From the NCBI RefSeq assembly GCF_000019725.1, contig NC_010505.1, positions 1,364,001 to 1,428,000 on the forward strand: a DNA stretch of 64,000 bases. The letters run 5' to 3'. The notes under the pieces are model-generated. The model ran no database searches. It was not told the origin of the DNA and saw only the letters and a list, made by a program, of their open reading frames with translations. Position numbers and translations under genes: made by a program. This document shows positions 35,740-44,273 of this stretch, one piece after another; positions within the stretch are counted from its first letter, which is position 1; each line of letters opens with the position of its first letter. This DNA is from Methylobacterium radiotolerans JCM 2831 (lineage in GTDB: Bacteria > Pseudomonadota > Alphaproteobacteria > Rhizobiales > Beijerinckiaceae).

Positions 35740-35774
35740 CCGCATCCGGCCACCGGGCCGCACAGGAGATTCCG

Positions 35775-36950
35775 ATGCACGCAGCCAATGACGGGCGCGC
35801 CGACGTCCTCTGGTTCCTGCCGACTCACGGCGACGGCCGCTATCTCGGCGCGCGGGAGGGGGCCCGGGACGTCTCGCTCAGCTATCTCCGGCAGATCGCG
35901 CAGGGGGCGGACGAGCTCGGCTATTACGGCGTGCTGCTGCCCACCGGGCGCTCCTGCGAGGATTCCTGGATCGTCGCCTCGGCGCTGGCGCCGCTGACCA
36001 AGCAGCTGCGTTTCCTCGTGGCGGTGCGGCCGGGCCTGATGGAGCCCTCCGCGGCGGCCCGCATGACCGCGACCCTCGACCGGATCTCGGACGGGCGCCT
36101 CCTGATCAACGTCGTCACCGGCGGCGACCCGGTGGAACTCGCCGGCGACGGCGTGTTCCTGTCCCACGACGCGCGCTACGCCGTCACCGACGAGTTCCTG
36201 ACGATCTGGCGCGGCCTGCTCGCGGGTGAGACCGTGACCTTCCAGGGCGATCACCTGCGCACCGAGAACGGCCGGCTGATCTTCCCGCCGGTGCAGAAGC
36301 CCTATCCGCCGCTCTACTTCGGCGGCTCGTCGGCGGCCGGCATGGCGGTCGCGGCCGAGCATTGCGACGTCTACCTCACCTGGGGCGAGCCCCCGGCCCA
36401 GGTCGCGGAGAAGATCGCCGCCGCCCGGCAGGCCGCCGAGGCGAAGGGCAAGACCTTCTCGTACGGCATCCGCCTGCACGTCATCGCCCGCGAGACCGAG
36501 GCCGCGGCCTGGGAGGCCGCCGAGCAGCTGATCTCGAAGCTCGACGACGCCACCATCGCCAAGGCGCAGGAGACTCTGAAGCGGCAGGATTCCGTCGGCC
36601 AGAGCCGCATGATGGCGCTCCACGGCGGCAGCCGCGACAAGCTCGTGGTGGCGCCGAACCTCTGGGCCGGCGTCGGCCTCGTCCGCGGCGGCGCCGGGAC
36701 GGCGCTGGTCGGCTCGGCCGACCAGGTCGCCGACCGGATGAAGGCGTATATCGATCTCGGGATCGACCGCTTCATCCTCTCGGGCTACCCGCACCTGGAG
36801 GAAGCCTACCGGTTCGCCGAGCTGGTCTTCCCGAAGCTGCCGCTGCGCGCCACCACCGGGCGGCCGGCCAGCAACGCCCGCAACGACGGCCCGTTCGGCG
36901 AGATCATCGCCAACGACCTCGTGCCGACCCACCGCGTCGGCGCGCACTGA
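35775..36950 (+). CDS. ssuD: FMNH2-dependent alkanesulfonate monooxygenase
   Basis: This 391-residue luciferase-family monooxygenase cleaves the carbon-sulfur bond of alkanesulfonates, giving sulfite and an aldehyde, using FMNH2 from SsuE. Typical parts are [27 protein letters not shown] (the active-site Cys region), [12 protein letters not shown] and [18 protein letters not shown] 35775 has AGGAG at a good distance. It ends the sulfonate gene set and is separated from ssuB by 118 bases with a terminator. Confidence 0.92.
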   Translation: MHAANDGRADVLWFLPTHGDGRYLGAREGARDVSLSYLRQIAQGADELGYYGVLLPTGRSCEDSWIVASALAPLTKQLRFLVAVRPGLMEPSAAARMTATLDRISDGRLLINVVTGGDPVELAGDGVFLSHDARYAVTDEFLTIWRGLLAGETVTFQGDHLRTENGRLIFPPVQKPYPPLYFGGSSAAGMAVAAEHCDVYLTWGEPPAQVAEKIAAARQAAEAKGKTFSYGIRLHVIARETEAAAWEAAEQLISKLDDATIAKAQETLKRQDSVGQSRMMALHGGSRDKLVVAPNLWAGVGLVRGGAGTALVGSADQVADRMKAYIDLGIDRFILSGYPHLEEAYRFAELVFPKLPLRATTGRPASNARNDGPFGEIIANDLVPTHRVGAH

Positions 36951-36966
36951 CCGGCGGCCCCGCCGG
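36951..36966 (+). terminator. Short hairpin after ssuD
   Basis: CCGGCGG and CCGCCGG arms with a two-base centre directly follow the stop codon. It is short and has no T-run. Confidence 0.3.
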
Positions 36967-37091
36967 CACGGGGCATGGCTGATCTGCATTCGGACAGCCC
37001 GGGCGTCACGGTCATGCCATCCTTGGCGCCCATCCGCACCGCCCATCGCCGCGCGACCCGCTCGCGCGGCCTGGACGAGCGAAGGATTTCG

Positions 37092-37361
37092 ATGACTTCG
37101 ACCAAGACGGCCCTTCTGGCCATCGGTCTGTGCCTCGGCCCCGCCGCGGCCTTTGCGGAGCAATCCCCGGCCCGGGAAGCCCTCAAGCAGTACTGCACCG
37201 GCGACTACATGGATTTCTGCAGCGCCTACGCGCCGGGCGGTCCGGAGGTCGAGGCCTGCTTCAAGGCCAATCTCAAGAAGCTCTCCCCGAATTGCTCGGC
37301 GGCGATCACCGCTTACAAGAAGGAGCAGCGGGCGACCAAGCGCGTCAGCGAGGCGCGCTGA
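37092..37361 (+). CDS. Small exported cysteine-rich protein
   Basis: The 89-residue product starts with a clear signal peptide (TALLAIGLCLGPAAAFAEQ). The mature part carries four cysteines in a pattern seen in small exported Rhizobiales proteins and resembling the cysteine-rich repeat of Golgi/FGF-receptor type (LKQYCTGDYMDFCSAY, VEACFKANLKKLSPNCSAAI). Two disulfides are likely in the periplasm. Function is unknown. ATG 37092 was chosen because it begins the signal peptide. Confidence 0.7.
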   Translation: MTSTKTALLAIGLCLGPAAAFAEQSPAREALKQYCTGDYMDFCSAYAPGGPEVEACFKANLKKLSPNCSAAITAYKKEQRATKRVSEAR

Positions 37362-37946
37362 GGGCCGAACGCCCGTCCCGCCGGCGTCCGCGACCCGGGA
37401 GCCCCCGGCAGCGCGCGCCGCTCCTCCGCGCGGGCTCGGCACGTCGCGCCAGCACCGTCGCCGCCGCCGCGCCGGCTCACGCCCGCTGATCCGCCCCGTC
37501 TTGCCCAGGCGCCGCGGGCAAGTCCTGTCCCAGGGGAGCCCGAAGGCGGGCAACCCGGAGCCGTCGCCGGCGCGGGACCTGGGCGTTTCCGCCTGTCCGG
37601 ATCCCGGGCTCCGCCCGCGTGGGCCCGGGAGATCCGCGCCTGTCCTGGCGCAGGGCGCGCCGCGATCGGACAGGCCGGATCTTCACGGGCGACGCCCGCC
37701 GGCACCGCGCCGGCGCCGCGGATCGGCCGACGCGGCGCGATCCACCGCAGCAATCGCCACAATGCTGCCGCGCCGGAGCGGCCTGCACGATAATTTAAGC
37801 CGGCACCTGCCATCGGTTGAGAACTGGCGTGGCCAAGGTCAGGTCCTGCGATTCGGCGACGATCCGCGCGCGTGATTGCGCGGCATCTGCCCGGGGATCT
37901 GCGAGCTCCGCGCCCGTCGGGATTTCGAGACGCGGGTACCGTGCCG
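37362..37946. other. Long intergenic region before the SulP gene
   Basis: No convincing gene was found over nearly 600 bases. Most of it is GC-rich and without codon bias. An AT-rich patch at about 37785-37800 (CACGATAATTTAAG) may mark a promoter for the SulP gene. The sequence could include decayed coding DNA, but nothing recognisable remains. Confidence 0.45.
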
Positions 37947-40202
37947 ATGACGACAACCGACCTGACGTCCGCCGGGGCCGCATCCCCGGCCGGCGGCCGC
38001 GCGGCGATGCTGCGCGGGGCCCGCATCGTGGCGGCCGCGGCCGTCACCGTGATGGTGCTGCTGCTCGACCTCATCAGCTACTCCCAGCTCATCTTCTCGG
38101 GTCCGCTGGCGGAGAGCCGCGCGGCCGGCCTGTCGGCGCTGCTCGCGGCCTACGTGCTGGGCAGCCTCGTCTTCATCGCCATCCGCCGGACCGCGCGGAT
38201 CTCGCTGTCCTTCATCGGCGCGGCCGCGATCGTGCAGGCGGCGATCGCCGCGGCGGTCGCCGGGCAGCTCGAGGCCGCGGGCATCACCGATCCGGAGACG
38301 GTCGGCCAGCTCGTCCTCGTGGCCTGCGGCGTCTCGACCTTCGCCACCGGCGTGATCTTCGCGCTGCTCGGCACCCTGCGGGCCTCCCTGCTGGTGCAGC
38401 TGCTGCCCTACCCGGTGCTCGCCGGCTTCCTCGGCGGCGTCGGGCTGCTGTTCCTGCGCAGCGGCGTGCAGATCGGCGGCCATGTCGACGATCCGGTCGC
38501 GGCGCTGCTCCGCACCGTCGATCCGGCCAACCTCGATCCGGGCCGGATCGATGCCGGGGCGCTCGCCCGCATCGCCCTGACCCTCGCCATCGGGTTCTGC
38601 GCCTTCTACCTGCCCCGGATCGTCCGGCACTGGGGGACCTACCCCGCGGTGATCCTGTCGAGCCTCGCGGTGGTCCATCTCGGGCTGGCCTGGACGGGCA
38701 CCAGCGTCGCCGCCGGGCAGGCCTCGGGATGGCTGATCGAGCCGCTGCCGACGGGCACGCTGCTGCGCCCGCCCGCCATCGGCAGCCTGATGGCCTTCGA
38801 TCCGCGCCTGCTCCTGCCGATCTGGCCCAAGATCGCCACCCTGGTCGTCGTGGCGGTCATCATCCAGATCCTCTACGTGGTGAGCGTCGAGCTGGAGATC
38901 CGGCGCGACCTCGACATCGACCGGATGTTCGTGGCCTCGGGCGCCACCAACCTCGTCGGCAGCGTGTTCGGCAGCTCCGCGATGGGCTTCGGCCGGACCT
39001 CGACGCTGCTGCTGCACAATATCGGCGGCGGCCACTGGCTCGGCTGGTGGCTGACCCTCGCGGTCATGGCGGCCCTGCTCATCGTCGGCGCGAGTCCCCT
39101 GGCGCTGCTGCCCCGCCCGCTGGCCGGCGGCGCGCTGATCGCCATCGGCATCGGGCTCCTGTTCAACCTCGGCCTCGCCAGCCGGACCCTGCCGGGGTGG
39201 GAGATCGCCATCGCGCTGGTCGTGTGCGCCGCCACCGCGTTCTTCGGGGCGACCACGGGCTTCCTCGTCGGCGTCCTGCTGGCGATCCTGATCTTCGGGG
39301 TCCAGTACGGGCAGATCGGCGCGATCCGCCGGTCGCTGTCCGGGGCGGAGCGGCGCAGCAGCGTCATCCGCGGTCCCGACGCCGCCGCGCGGCTCGCGGC
39401 GGTCGGCGGCCGGACCCGGATCTACACCCTGCAGGGCTACCTGTTCTTCCTCAACGCGCAGGCGATCCACCGCCGGGCCGCCGCGGAGGCCGGCGACCTG
39501 CGCGTCCTGATCCTGGATTTCCGCGAGACCGTGGGGCTCGACAGCTCGGCGCTGATCGCGTTCCGCAAGGTCGGCCAGCTCGCCGAGCAGCGGCGCTTCG
39601 ACGTGCTGCTGGTCCACGTGGATCCGGCGGCGCGGCTGCTGATCACCCGCAACGGGCTCACCGCCGACCCGCGCGTCCGGATCCTCGACACGCTGGACGA
39701 GGCCCTGCGCGCCGCCGAGGCCACGCTCCTGGCCGAGGCCGGCGGCGCCGGCCCGGGGGAGGTCGCCCGGTTCGCCCGGCACATGGCCGACCGGCTGGGC
39801 AGCGCGTTCGGGCCGGACGACTTCGCGCCCTATCTGACGGTCCGCGAACTCGCGGCGGGCGCGGCGCTGATGCGCCAGGGGGAGGCGGCCGACGCCCTCT
39901 ACTTCCTGGAGCAGGGCGTCGTCTCCGTCGAGATGGAGGTCCCCGGCCGCGGCAACCTGCGCCTGCGCACCACCACGGCCGGCACGGTGATCGGCGAGAT
40001 CGCGCTGGTCCAGGGCGGGCGGCGCACCGCCACCGCCGTCGCCGAGAGCCCCTGCCGGGTGGTCGGCATCGACCGCGCCGCCCTCGCCCGGATGGAGCGG
40101 GAGCGCCCGGACCTCGCGCTCGCCTTCCAGCGCTTCCTGATCCTGGAACTGGCCGGCAAGGTCTCCGACACGAACCGGCTGCTCGAGGCGGAGATGCAGT
40201 GA
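37947..40202 (+). CDS. SulP-family anion transporter with STAS and cyclic-nucleotide-binding domains
   Basis: The protein has 751 residues. About residues 25-470 form the SulP membrane domain (AVTVMVLLLDLISYSQLIF, PYPVLAGFLGGVGLLFL, the GFGRTSTLLLHNIGGGHW motif). Residues about 490-590 are a STAS domain (YLFFLNAQAIHRRAA, LILDFRETVGLDSSALIAF). The last 120 residues are a CRP-like cNMP domain (GEAADALYFLEQGVVSVEM, GTVIGEIALVQGGRRTATAVAE). It should carry sulfate, bicarbonate or another anion across the inner membrane under regulation. The sulfonate genes nearby make a sulfur link tempting, but the substrate is unknown. ATG 37947 lies six bases after an in-frame GTG. Confidence 0.85.
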   Translation: MTTTDLTSAGAASPAGGRAAMLRGARIVAAAAVTVMVLLLDLISYSQLIFSGPLAESRAAGLSALLAAYVLGSLVFIAIRRTARISLSFIGAAAIVQAAIAAAVAGQLEAAGITDPETVGQLVLVACGVSTFATGVIFALLGTLRASLLVQLLPYPVLAGFLGGVGLLFLRSGVQIGGHVDDPVAALLRTVDPANLDPGRIDAGALARIALTLAIGFCAFYLPRIVRHWGTYPAVILSSLAVVHLGLAWTGTSVAAGQASGWLIEPLPTGTLLRPPAIGSLMAFDPRLLLPIWPKIATLVVVAVIIQILYVVSVELEIRRDLDIDRMFVASGATNLVGSVFGSSAMGFGRTSTLLLHNIGGGHWLGWWLTLAVMAALLIVGASPLALLPRPLAGGALIAIGIGLLFNLGLASRTLPGWEIAIALVVCAATAFFGATTGFLVGVLLAILIFGVQYGQIGAIRRSLSGAERRSSVIRGPDAAARLAAVGGRTRIYTLQGYLFFLNAQAIHRRAAAEAGDLRVLILDFRETVGLDSSALIAFRKVGQLAEQRRFDVLLVHVDPAARLLITRNGLTADPRVRILDTLDEALRAAEATLLAEAGGAGPGEVARFARHMADRLGSAFGPDDFAPYLTVRELAAGAALMRQGEAADALYFLEQGVVSVEMEVPGRGNLRLRTTTAGTVIGEIALVQGGRRTATAVAESPCRVVGIDRAALARMERERPDLALAFQRFLILELAGKVSDTNRLLEAEMQ

Positions 40203-40236
40203 GGCGCCCGGCGGCGCGCGCCGTCCCGATCGCGCG

Positions 40237-40632
40237 TCAGGCCGCCGCCAGCACCACGGCGAGCCCGAGATGGGTGACGTGGTGCAGGAACTGGTCGATG
40301 CCCATCAGCCACCAGAACCGGGCGTCGGTGGTCGGCAGGCGGGTCCGCTGGCCGACCAGCACCTTGCCGCGGTCGATTCCCGTGTGGATCGCGAAATCGA
40401 CGAGCGCCAGCCACCACAGGGCCGGCTTCACCGCGAGCGCGATCGCCAGCGTGCCGAGGCCGTGCAGGCCGGTATGGGCGCAGAGGGGGCCGAGCCAGGC
40501 CGAGGACCGCTGCTTGCCCTGCGCCATCCAGTTGGTCTGAAGGAAGAAGTCCGCCGCGAGGTGCTTCACGGCGAACGCCAGGACCAGCAGCGCGAAGGCA
40601 CCCACCGGGACGAGCGTATCGGCGGACGGCAT
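40237..40632 (-). CDS. DUF3307 membrane protein
   Basis: A 131-residue integral membrane protein matches DUF3307: LLVLAFAVKHLAADFFLQTNWMAQGK, HTGLHGLGTLAIALAV, then HTGIDRGKVL and WWLMGIDQFLHHVTHLGLAVVL. Conserved Asp and His residues within the helices suggest a metal or proton role. The family function is unknown. It converges on the SulP gene. ATG 40632 begins just before the first helix. Confidence 0.78.
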   Translation of the reverse strand: MPSADTLVPVGAFALLVLAFAVKHLAADFFLQTNWMAQGKQRSSAWLGPLCAHTGLHGLGTLAIALAVKPALWWLALVDFAIHTGIDRGKVLVGQRTRLPTTDARFWWLMGIDQFLHHVTHLGLAVVLAAA

Positions 40633-40977
40633 CGCGGCCCTGGCTCTCCTGCCGCGATCCTGCGGGGAAGGGTTCGGCAGCGCGCACCGCGCCCCGAATC
40701 GAGGAAGCGCCAGCATACACGCGCCGACCGAGCCTGGCGCGGGCCGAGATCCGGCGCGTCACGCCGGCCCATTCCGGGAAGTCCCGGCGTAGAATTCAGG
40801 ATCCAGACCGATGTTTCGTCCTCCGGCGGGGCGATCGGCGAGATATTCCATCTATTGCTTTGAGAACCTCGCGGGACGGCAAGTTTTAATAATTCCAATC
40901 AACAAAGATAGACGTTGTTCCACAGAACAGCCGCGTGATACCCGTCCGACCCGCATGAGCCGTACCGATGGGACATC
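40633..40977. other. Divergent gap before the FecI-like sigma gene
   Basis: No gene was seen. Bases about 40840-40925 are AT-rich and should hold the sigma gene promoter and, on the other strand, that of the DUF3307 gene. An Irr-box-like sequence is listed separately. An eight-codon frame (ATG 40954 to TGA overlapping the GTG start of the sigma gene) could be a leader peptide, but may be chance. Confidence 0.45.
40883..40899 (+). promoter_or_regulatory. Weak Irr (ICE) box-like sequence
   Basis: GTTTTAA-TAA-TTCCAAT matches 9 of 14 fixed positions of the iron-control-element consensus TTTAGAA-N3-TTCTAAA. It lies in the AT-rich zone about 80 bases before a siderophore-type sigma gene, where iron control is expected. 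The match is modest. Confidence 0.25.
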
Positions 40978-41805
40978 GTGAGCGGGACAGTGGCGACCTG
41001 GAACTGCGACGCCGGCTTCTCGGGCCAGGGGATCGCCGCGGCCCCGCCGGGCCGGCCCGGCCGGCCGCCGCCCGGCGGATCCTGGAACCTCGCGGCGTTC
41101 GAGCGCCATCGCGCCGCCTATCTCGCGCGGGCACGCCGCATCCTCGGCTGCCCGGCCCAGGCGGAGGACGTGGTCCAGGACGTGCTGCTCCGGCTGATCG
41201 CCGATCCGCCCCCGGCCGAGACCGTGATCCAGGCCGCCTATATCGGGCGGATGGTGCGCAACCTCGCCCTCGACCGGGCCCGGCGGCAGGGCTTCGAGCG
41301 GCGCCTGTTCACCGATCTCGACGCCGCCCCGGACCCGGCCGATCCCGGCACGGGGACCCCCGAGGCGGCCGCGGCGTCGCGGGAATCCCTGCGGCAGGTG
41401 GAGGCCGCGGTGGCCGAGCTGCCGGAGCCGGTGCGCACGGCCTTCCAGCTCCACCGGGTCGAGGGCGTGCCGCAGGTCGAGATCGCGGCCCGGCTCGGGG
41501 TCTCACGCGCCCTGGTGTGCGGTCTCGTGCGCCGCGGCCACCTGCACTGCCTCGCGGCCCTCGACCGGCGCTGCGCCGCCTGCCCGGCGCGCGTCCAGGC
41601 CCCAGGCCAGCAGCAGCGCCAGGCCGAGCCCGTCGGCCAGGAACTCGGCCGCGACCCGGCTGGCGAGCACCCCCGCGTAGCCGAGGAGCGGCGGCAGGAT
41701 CAGGAGCGGCGGGATCAGCGCCAGCCCCTGCGCCGCCAGCGACACGGCGGCGGCCCGGCGCGGCGCGCCGATCGCCTGGAACAGGGTCGCGGCCGTGAGC
41801 TGTAG
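40978..41805 (+). CDS. FecI/RpoI-like ECF sigma factor with read-through C-terminus
   Basis: This extracytoplasmic-function sigma factor would direct RNA polymerase to siderophore genes. Sigma region 2 is FERHRAAYLARARRILG...AEDVVQDVLLRL and region 4 is PEPVRTAFQLHRVEGVPQVEIAARLGVSRALV. Homology ends near residue 200 (HLHCLAALDRR). The frame then runs another 75 or so residues of Gln/Arg-rich sequence antisense to the MATE gene. Usual length is 165-200, so the natural stop seems lost, or the overlap is long. It starts at a GTG. Position at the edge of a hydroxamate siderophore locus fits the RpoI role described for vicibactin. Confidence 0.8.
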   Translation: MSGTVATWNCDAGFSGQGIAAAPPGRPGRPPPGGSWNLAAFERHRAAYLARARRILGCPAQAEDVVQDVLLRLIADPPPAETVIQAAYIGRMVRNLALDRARRQGFERRLFTDLDAAPDPADPGTGTPEAAAASRESLRQVEAAVAELPEPVRTAFQLHRVEGVPQVEIAARLGVSRALVCGLVRRGHLHCLAALDRRCAACPARVQAPGQQQRQAEPVGQELGRDPAGEHPRVAEERRQDQERRDQRQPLRRQRHGGGPARRADRLEQGRGREL

Positions 41806-42915
41806 GCCCACCGGCATGAAGGCGACGGCGAAGAGCGCGGTGGCGCGCGCGCCCGCGCGGGCGGTCGCGGGATCCTGCGCGAACAGGCCCGCGAGGGGCT
41901 CGGCGCAGGCGATCATCAGGCCGCCGACGACGAGGCCGTAGGCGAGGGCGGCGGCGAGCACGAAGGCGAGGGCGCGGTGCAGCCGGTCCCGGCGGCCGGC
42001 GCCGGCGGCGTGGCCGAGCACCGCCTGGGCGCCCGCCATCGTCCCGAGGAGCGGCAGCGCCGCCACCAGGGTCAGGCGCAGGGCGATGCCCTGCGCGGCG
42101 ACCGCGGCGTCGCCGTAGGGCGCGGCCGCCTCCACGAACAGCGCCATCGCGACGGCCGCGAGCAGGCTGGAGCCGGTGGCGGGCAGCGCGAGCGTCAGGG
42201 CCTCGGCGAGGGCCCCGCGCCCGATCCGACCGCCGGGCCACCGGAGCGACACCCGGTCCGCCCCCCGCGCCCGGGCGAAGTGCAGGCCGTAGGCGGCCGC
42301 GCCCGCGAGCTGCGCGCCGATCGCCGCCCAGCCGGCGCCGACGGTGCCGAGGCCGCAGACCCGGATCAGCACCGCGTCGAGCAGGATGTTGAGGCCGAAG
42401 CTGCCGACCATGACGGCGCCGCTGAGGCGCGCGTGGCCCTGGCCGCGCACGACGAAGCCGCCGACGATCATCACCAGCATCAGGGCCGTGCCGACCGTGG
42501 CGAGGGCCGTGTAGGGCGCGGCCTCCGCGGCGAGGGCGGCATCGGCGCCGAGGAGGCGGAGCCAGAACGGCGTGTCGGCCACGATCGCGGCCGTCACGGC
42601 GAGCCCCGCCGGCAGGCTCAGCCAGAAGCCCAGGCCGGCGGCGGCCGCGGCCCGGTCGCGGTCCCCCGACCCGAGGGCGCGGGAGACCTGCGAGGCCGCC
42701 GCGATCCCGGCCCCGTAGCCGAGCGCCGCGACGAGCAGCGTCACCGGGTATGCCAGGGCGATGGTGGCGATCGCGGCGGCCCCGAGATCGGCCACGAACC
42801 ACGCGTTGACCAGCATCTGCAGCGCGTGCGCCGAGATGCCGAGGATCGCCGGCCCGGACAGCCGGAGGACCAGGCCGACGACCCGGTCCTGGTCGAGGTC
42901 GACCGGCCGCCTCAC
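41503..42915 (-). CDS. MATE-family efflux transporter
   Basis: The 470-residue twelve-helix MATE exporter starts DRVVGLVLRLSGPAILGISAHALQMLVNAWFV and is typical through VAAEFLADGLGLALLLAWG. Its last 35 or so residues are read antisense to the end of the sigma factor gene and do not look like MATE sequence. The family uses a proton or sodium gradient to expel small molecules. Its four-base overlap with the N-hydroxylase gene upstream suggests it exports the siderophore. Confidence 0.85.
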   Translation of the reverse strand: MRRPVDLDQDRVVGLVLRLSGPAILGISAHALQMLVNAWFVADLGAAAIATIALAYPVTLLVAALGYGAGIAAASQVSRALGSGDRDRAAAAAGLGFWLSLPAGLAVTAAIVADTPFWLRLLGADAALAAEAAPYTALATVGTALMLVMIVGGFVVRGQGHARLSGAVMVGSFGLNILLDAVLIRVCGLGTVGAGWAAIGAQLAGAAAYGLHFARARGADRVSLRWPGGRIGRGALAEALTLALPATGSSLLAAVAMALFVEAAAPYGDAAVAAQGIALRLTLVAALPLLGTMAGAQAVLGHAAGAGRRDRLHRALAFVLAAALAYGLVVGGLMIACAEPLAGLFAQDPATARAGARATALFAVAFMPVGLQLTAATLFQAIGAPRRAAAVSLAAQGLALIPPLLILPPLLGYAGVLASRVAAEFLADGLGLALLLAWGLDARRAGGAAPVEGREAVQVAAAHETAHQGA

Positions 42916-44252
42916 GGGATCGAGGCGGCCGAGCGGATCGCCGCGCGGGCGGCCCGCTCCTCGGCGAGGATGGTCTGCGCGATGGCGCCGGCCCGCACGG
43001 GCAGGATCGACAGCAGCGTCTCGGTCAGCCCGTGGGTCGGCTCGCTGAAGCCCTGGAGATGCAGGCTCACCCGGGGCTCGGCGCGCTCCAGCGGCAGGCG
43101 GTAATGCCGGTCCGCGGTGTCGCCGGCGAGGAACGGCCGCACGGGCTCGAGGATCGCCGGCAGGGCGGCGCGCTGGTAGCCGGTCGCGCAGATCACGGCC
43201 GCGTAGCTCTGCCGCTCCGTGGTGCCGTCGACGTCGTCGCGCAGGGTCGCGCGCAGGCCGTCCGCTGCCGGCTCCAGCGCCTCCACCCGGGTGCTGCGCC
43301 GCAGCCGGTAGCGGGTCACCCCGCTCACCGTCTGCTCGTAGAGCGTGGCGTAGAAGTCCTGGATCAGGTCGGCATCGACCACCGCGTAGTTGGTGGCGCG
43401 GTGGGCGGCGATCAGTTCCGCCCGCACCGGCGCCGCGGCGCCGTGGATCCGATCGACGGAGGCCGGGTCGAAGATCTCGTTCACGAAGGGGCTGTCGTCG
43501 GCGGGCTTCAGGGCGGGCCCGCGGATCGCGAGATCGACGAGCGCCCGCGGGTAGCGCGCGCCGAGATCGGTGACGATCTCCACGGCGCTCTGGCCGCCGC
43601 CCACCACCAGGATGCGGGGCTCCGGCCCGTCCAGGCGCGGCGCCCCGAGGGCCTGCGCGATCCCCGGCAGGTACCAGGAGGAGTGGATCAGCCGCCGGTC
43701 CCGCGCGTGGGCCGCGAAGGGGGCGGGGATCGCCGGGTCGCCGCCCGCCGCGACGACGAGGTGACGGCAGCGGCGCAGGCGGCGCGACCCGGCCCCGTCC
43801 CGGGCCTCCACCACGAAGGCGGCGAGCCGGCCGTCGCGGGTCTCGGGCCGCACGGAGTCCACGATCTCGCCGTACGCGACCACGTCCGAGAACTGGTCCG
43901 CCGCCCAGGCGAGGTAGTCGTTGTACTCGACCCGCGACGGATTGAACGTCTTGAGGTTGAGGAAGGTGCTGAGCCGCCCCTTCACGTGCAGGTAGTTGAG
44001 GAAGCTGAACGGGCTCGTCGGGTCGCGCAGGGACACGAGGTCCTTCACGAAGCTGATCTGCATGTCGGCGCCGGGCAGCATCATCGCCCGGTGCCAGCCG
44101 AACCGCTCCTGCCGCTCGATGAACCGCAGGGACGGTCGCGGCGGCCCGTCGCCCATCGCGTCCCGGAGGGCGATGGCCAGCGACAGGTTGGCCGGGCCGA
44201 AGCCGATCCCGATGATGTCGTCGGTCGCGGGGTGATCCGTCATCGCTCGCAT
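42912..44252 (-). CDS. L-lysine/L-ornithine N-monooxygenase (siderophore hydroxylase)
   Basis: This 446-residue flavin enzyme hydroxylates the side-chain amine of ornithine or lysine, the first step to hydroxamate siderophores. FAD site GIGFGPANLSLAIA, NADPH site VVGGGQSAVEIV and the ATGYQ motif are intact. MLPGADMQISFVKDLVSLRDPTSPFSFLNYL matches the family closely. ATG 44252 or ATG 44243 may be the start. It lies in an operon with the MATE exporter and likely the acyltransferase gene 21 bases upstream. Ornithine is favoured by the likeness to VbsO-type systems, but lysine is not excluded. Confidence 0.88.
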   Translation of the reverse strand: MRAMTDHPATDDIIGIGFGPANLSLAIALRDAMGDGPPRPSLRFIERQERFGWHRAMMLPGADMQISFVKDLVSLRDPTSPFSFLNYLHVKGRLSTFLNLKTFNPSRVEYNDYLAWAADQFSDVVAYGEIVDSVRPETRDGRLAAFVVEARDGAGSRRLRRCRHLVVAAGGDPAIPAPFAAHARDRRLIHSSWYLPGIAQALGAPRLDGPEPRILVVGGGQSAVEIVTDLGARYPRALVDLAIRGPALKPADDSPFVNEIFDPASVDRIHGAAAPVRAELIAAHRATNYAVVDADLIQDFYATLYEQTVSGVTRYRLRRSTRVEALEPAADGLRATLRDDVDGTTERQSYAAVICATGYQRAALPAILEPVRPFLAGDTADRHYRLPLERAEPRVSLHLQGFSEPTHGLTETLLSILPVRAGAIAQTILAEERAARAAIRSAASIP

Positions 44253-44273
44253 CTCGCTCGCTCGAAGGGCGGT

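Noticed and set aside
37817..40540. A 907-codon plus-strand frame through the SulP gene
   Set aside because: It is very rich in Arg, Pro and Gly, lacks family motifs, and is offset by one base from the SulP frame, which has clear membrane, STAS and cNMP motifs.
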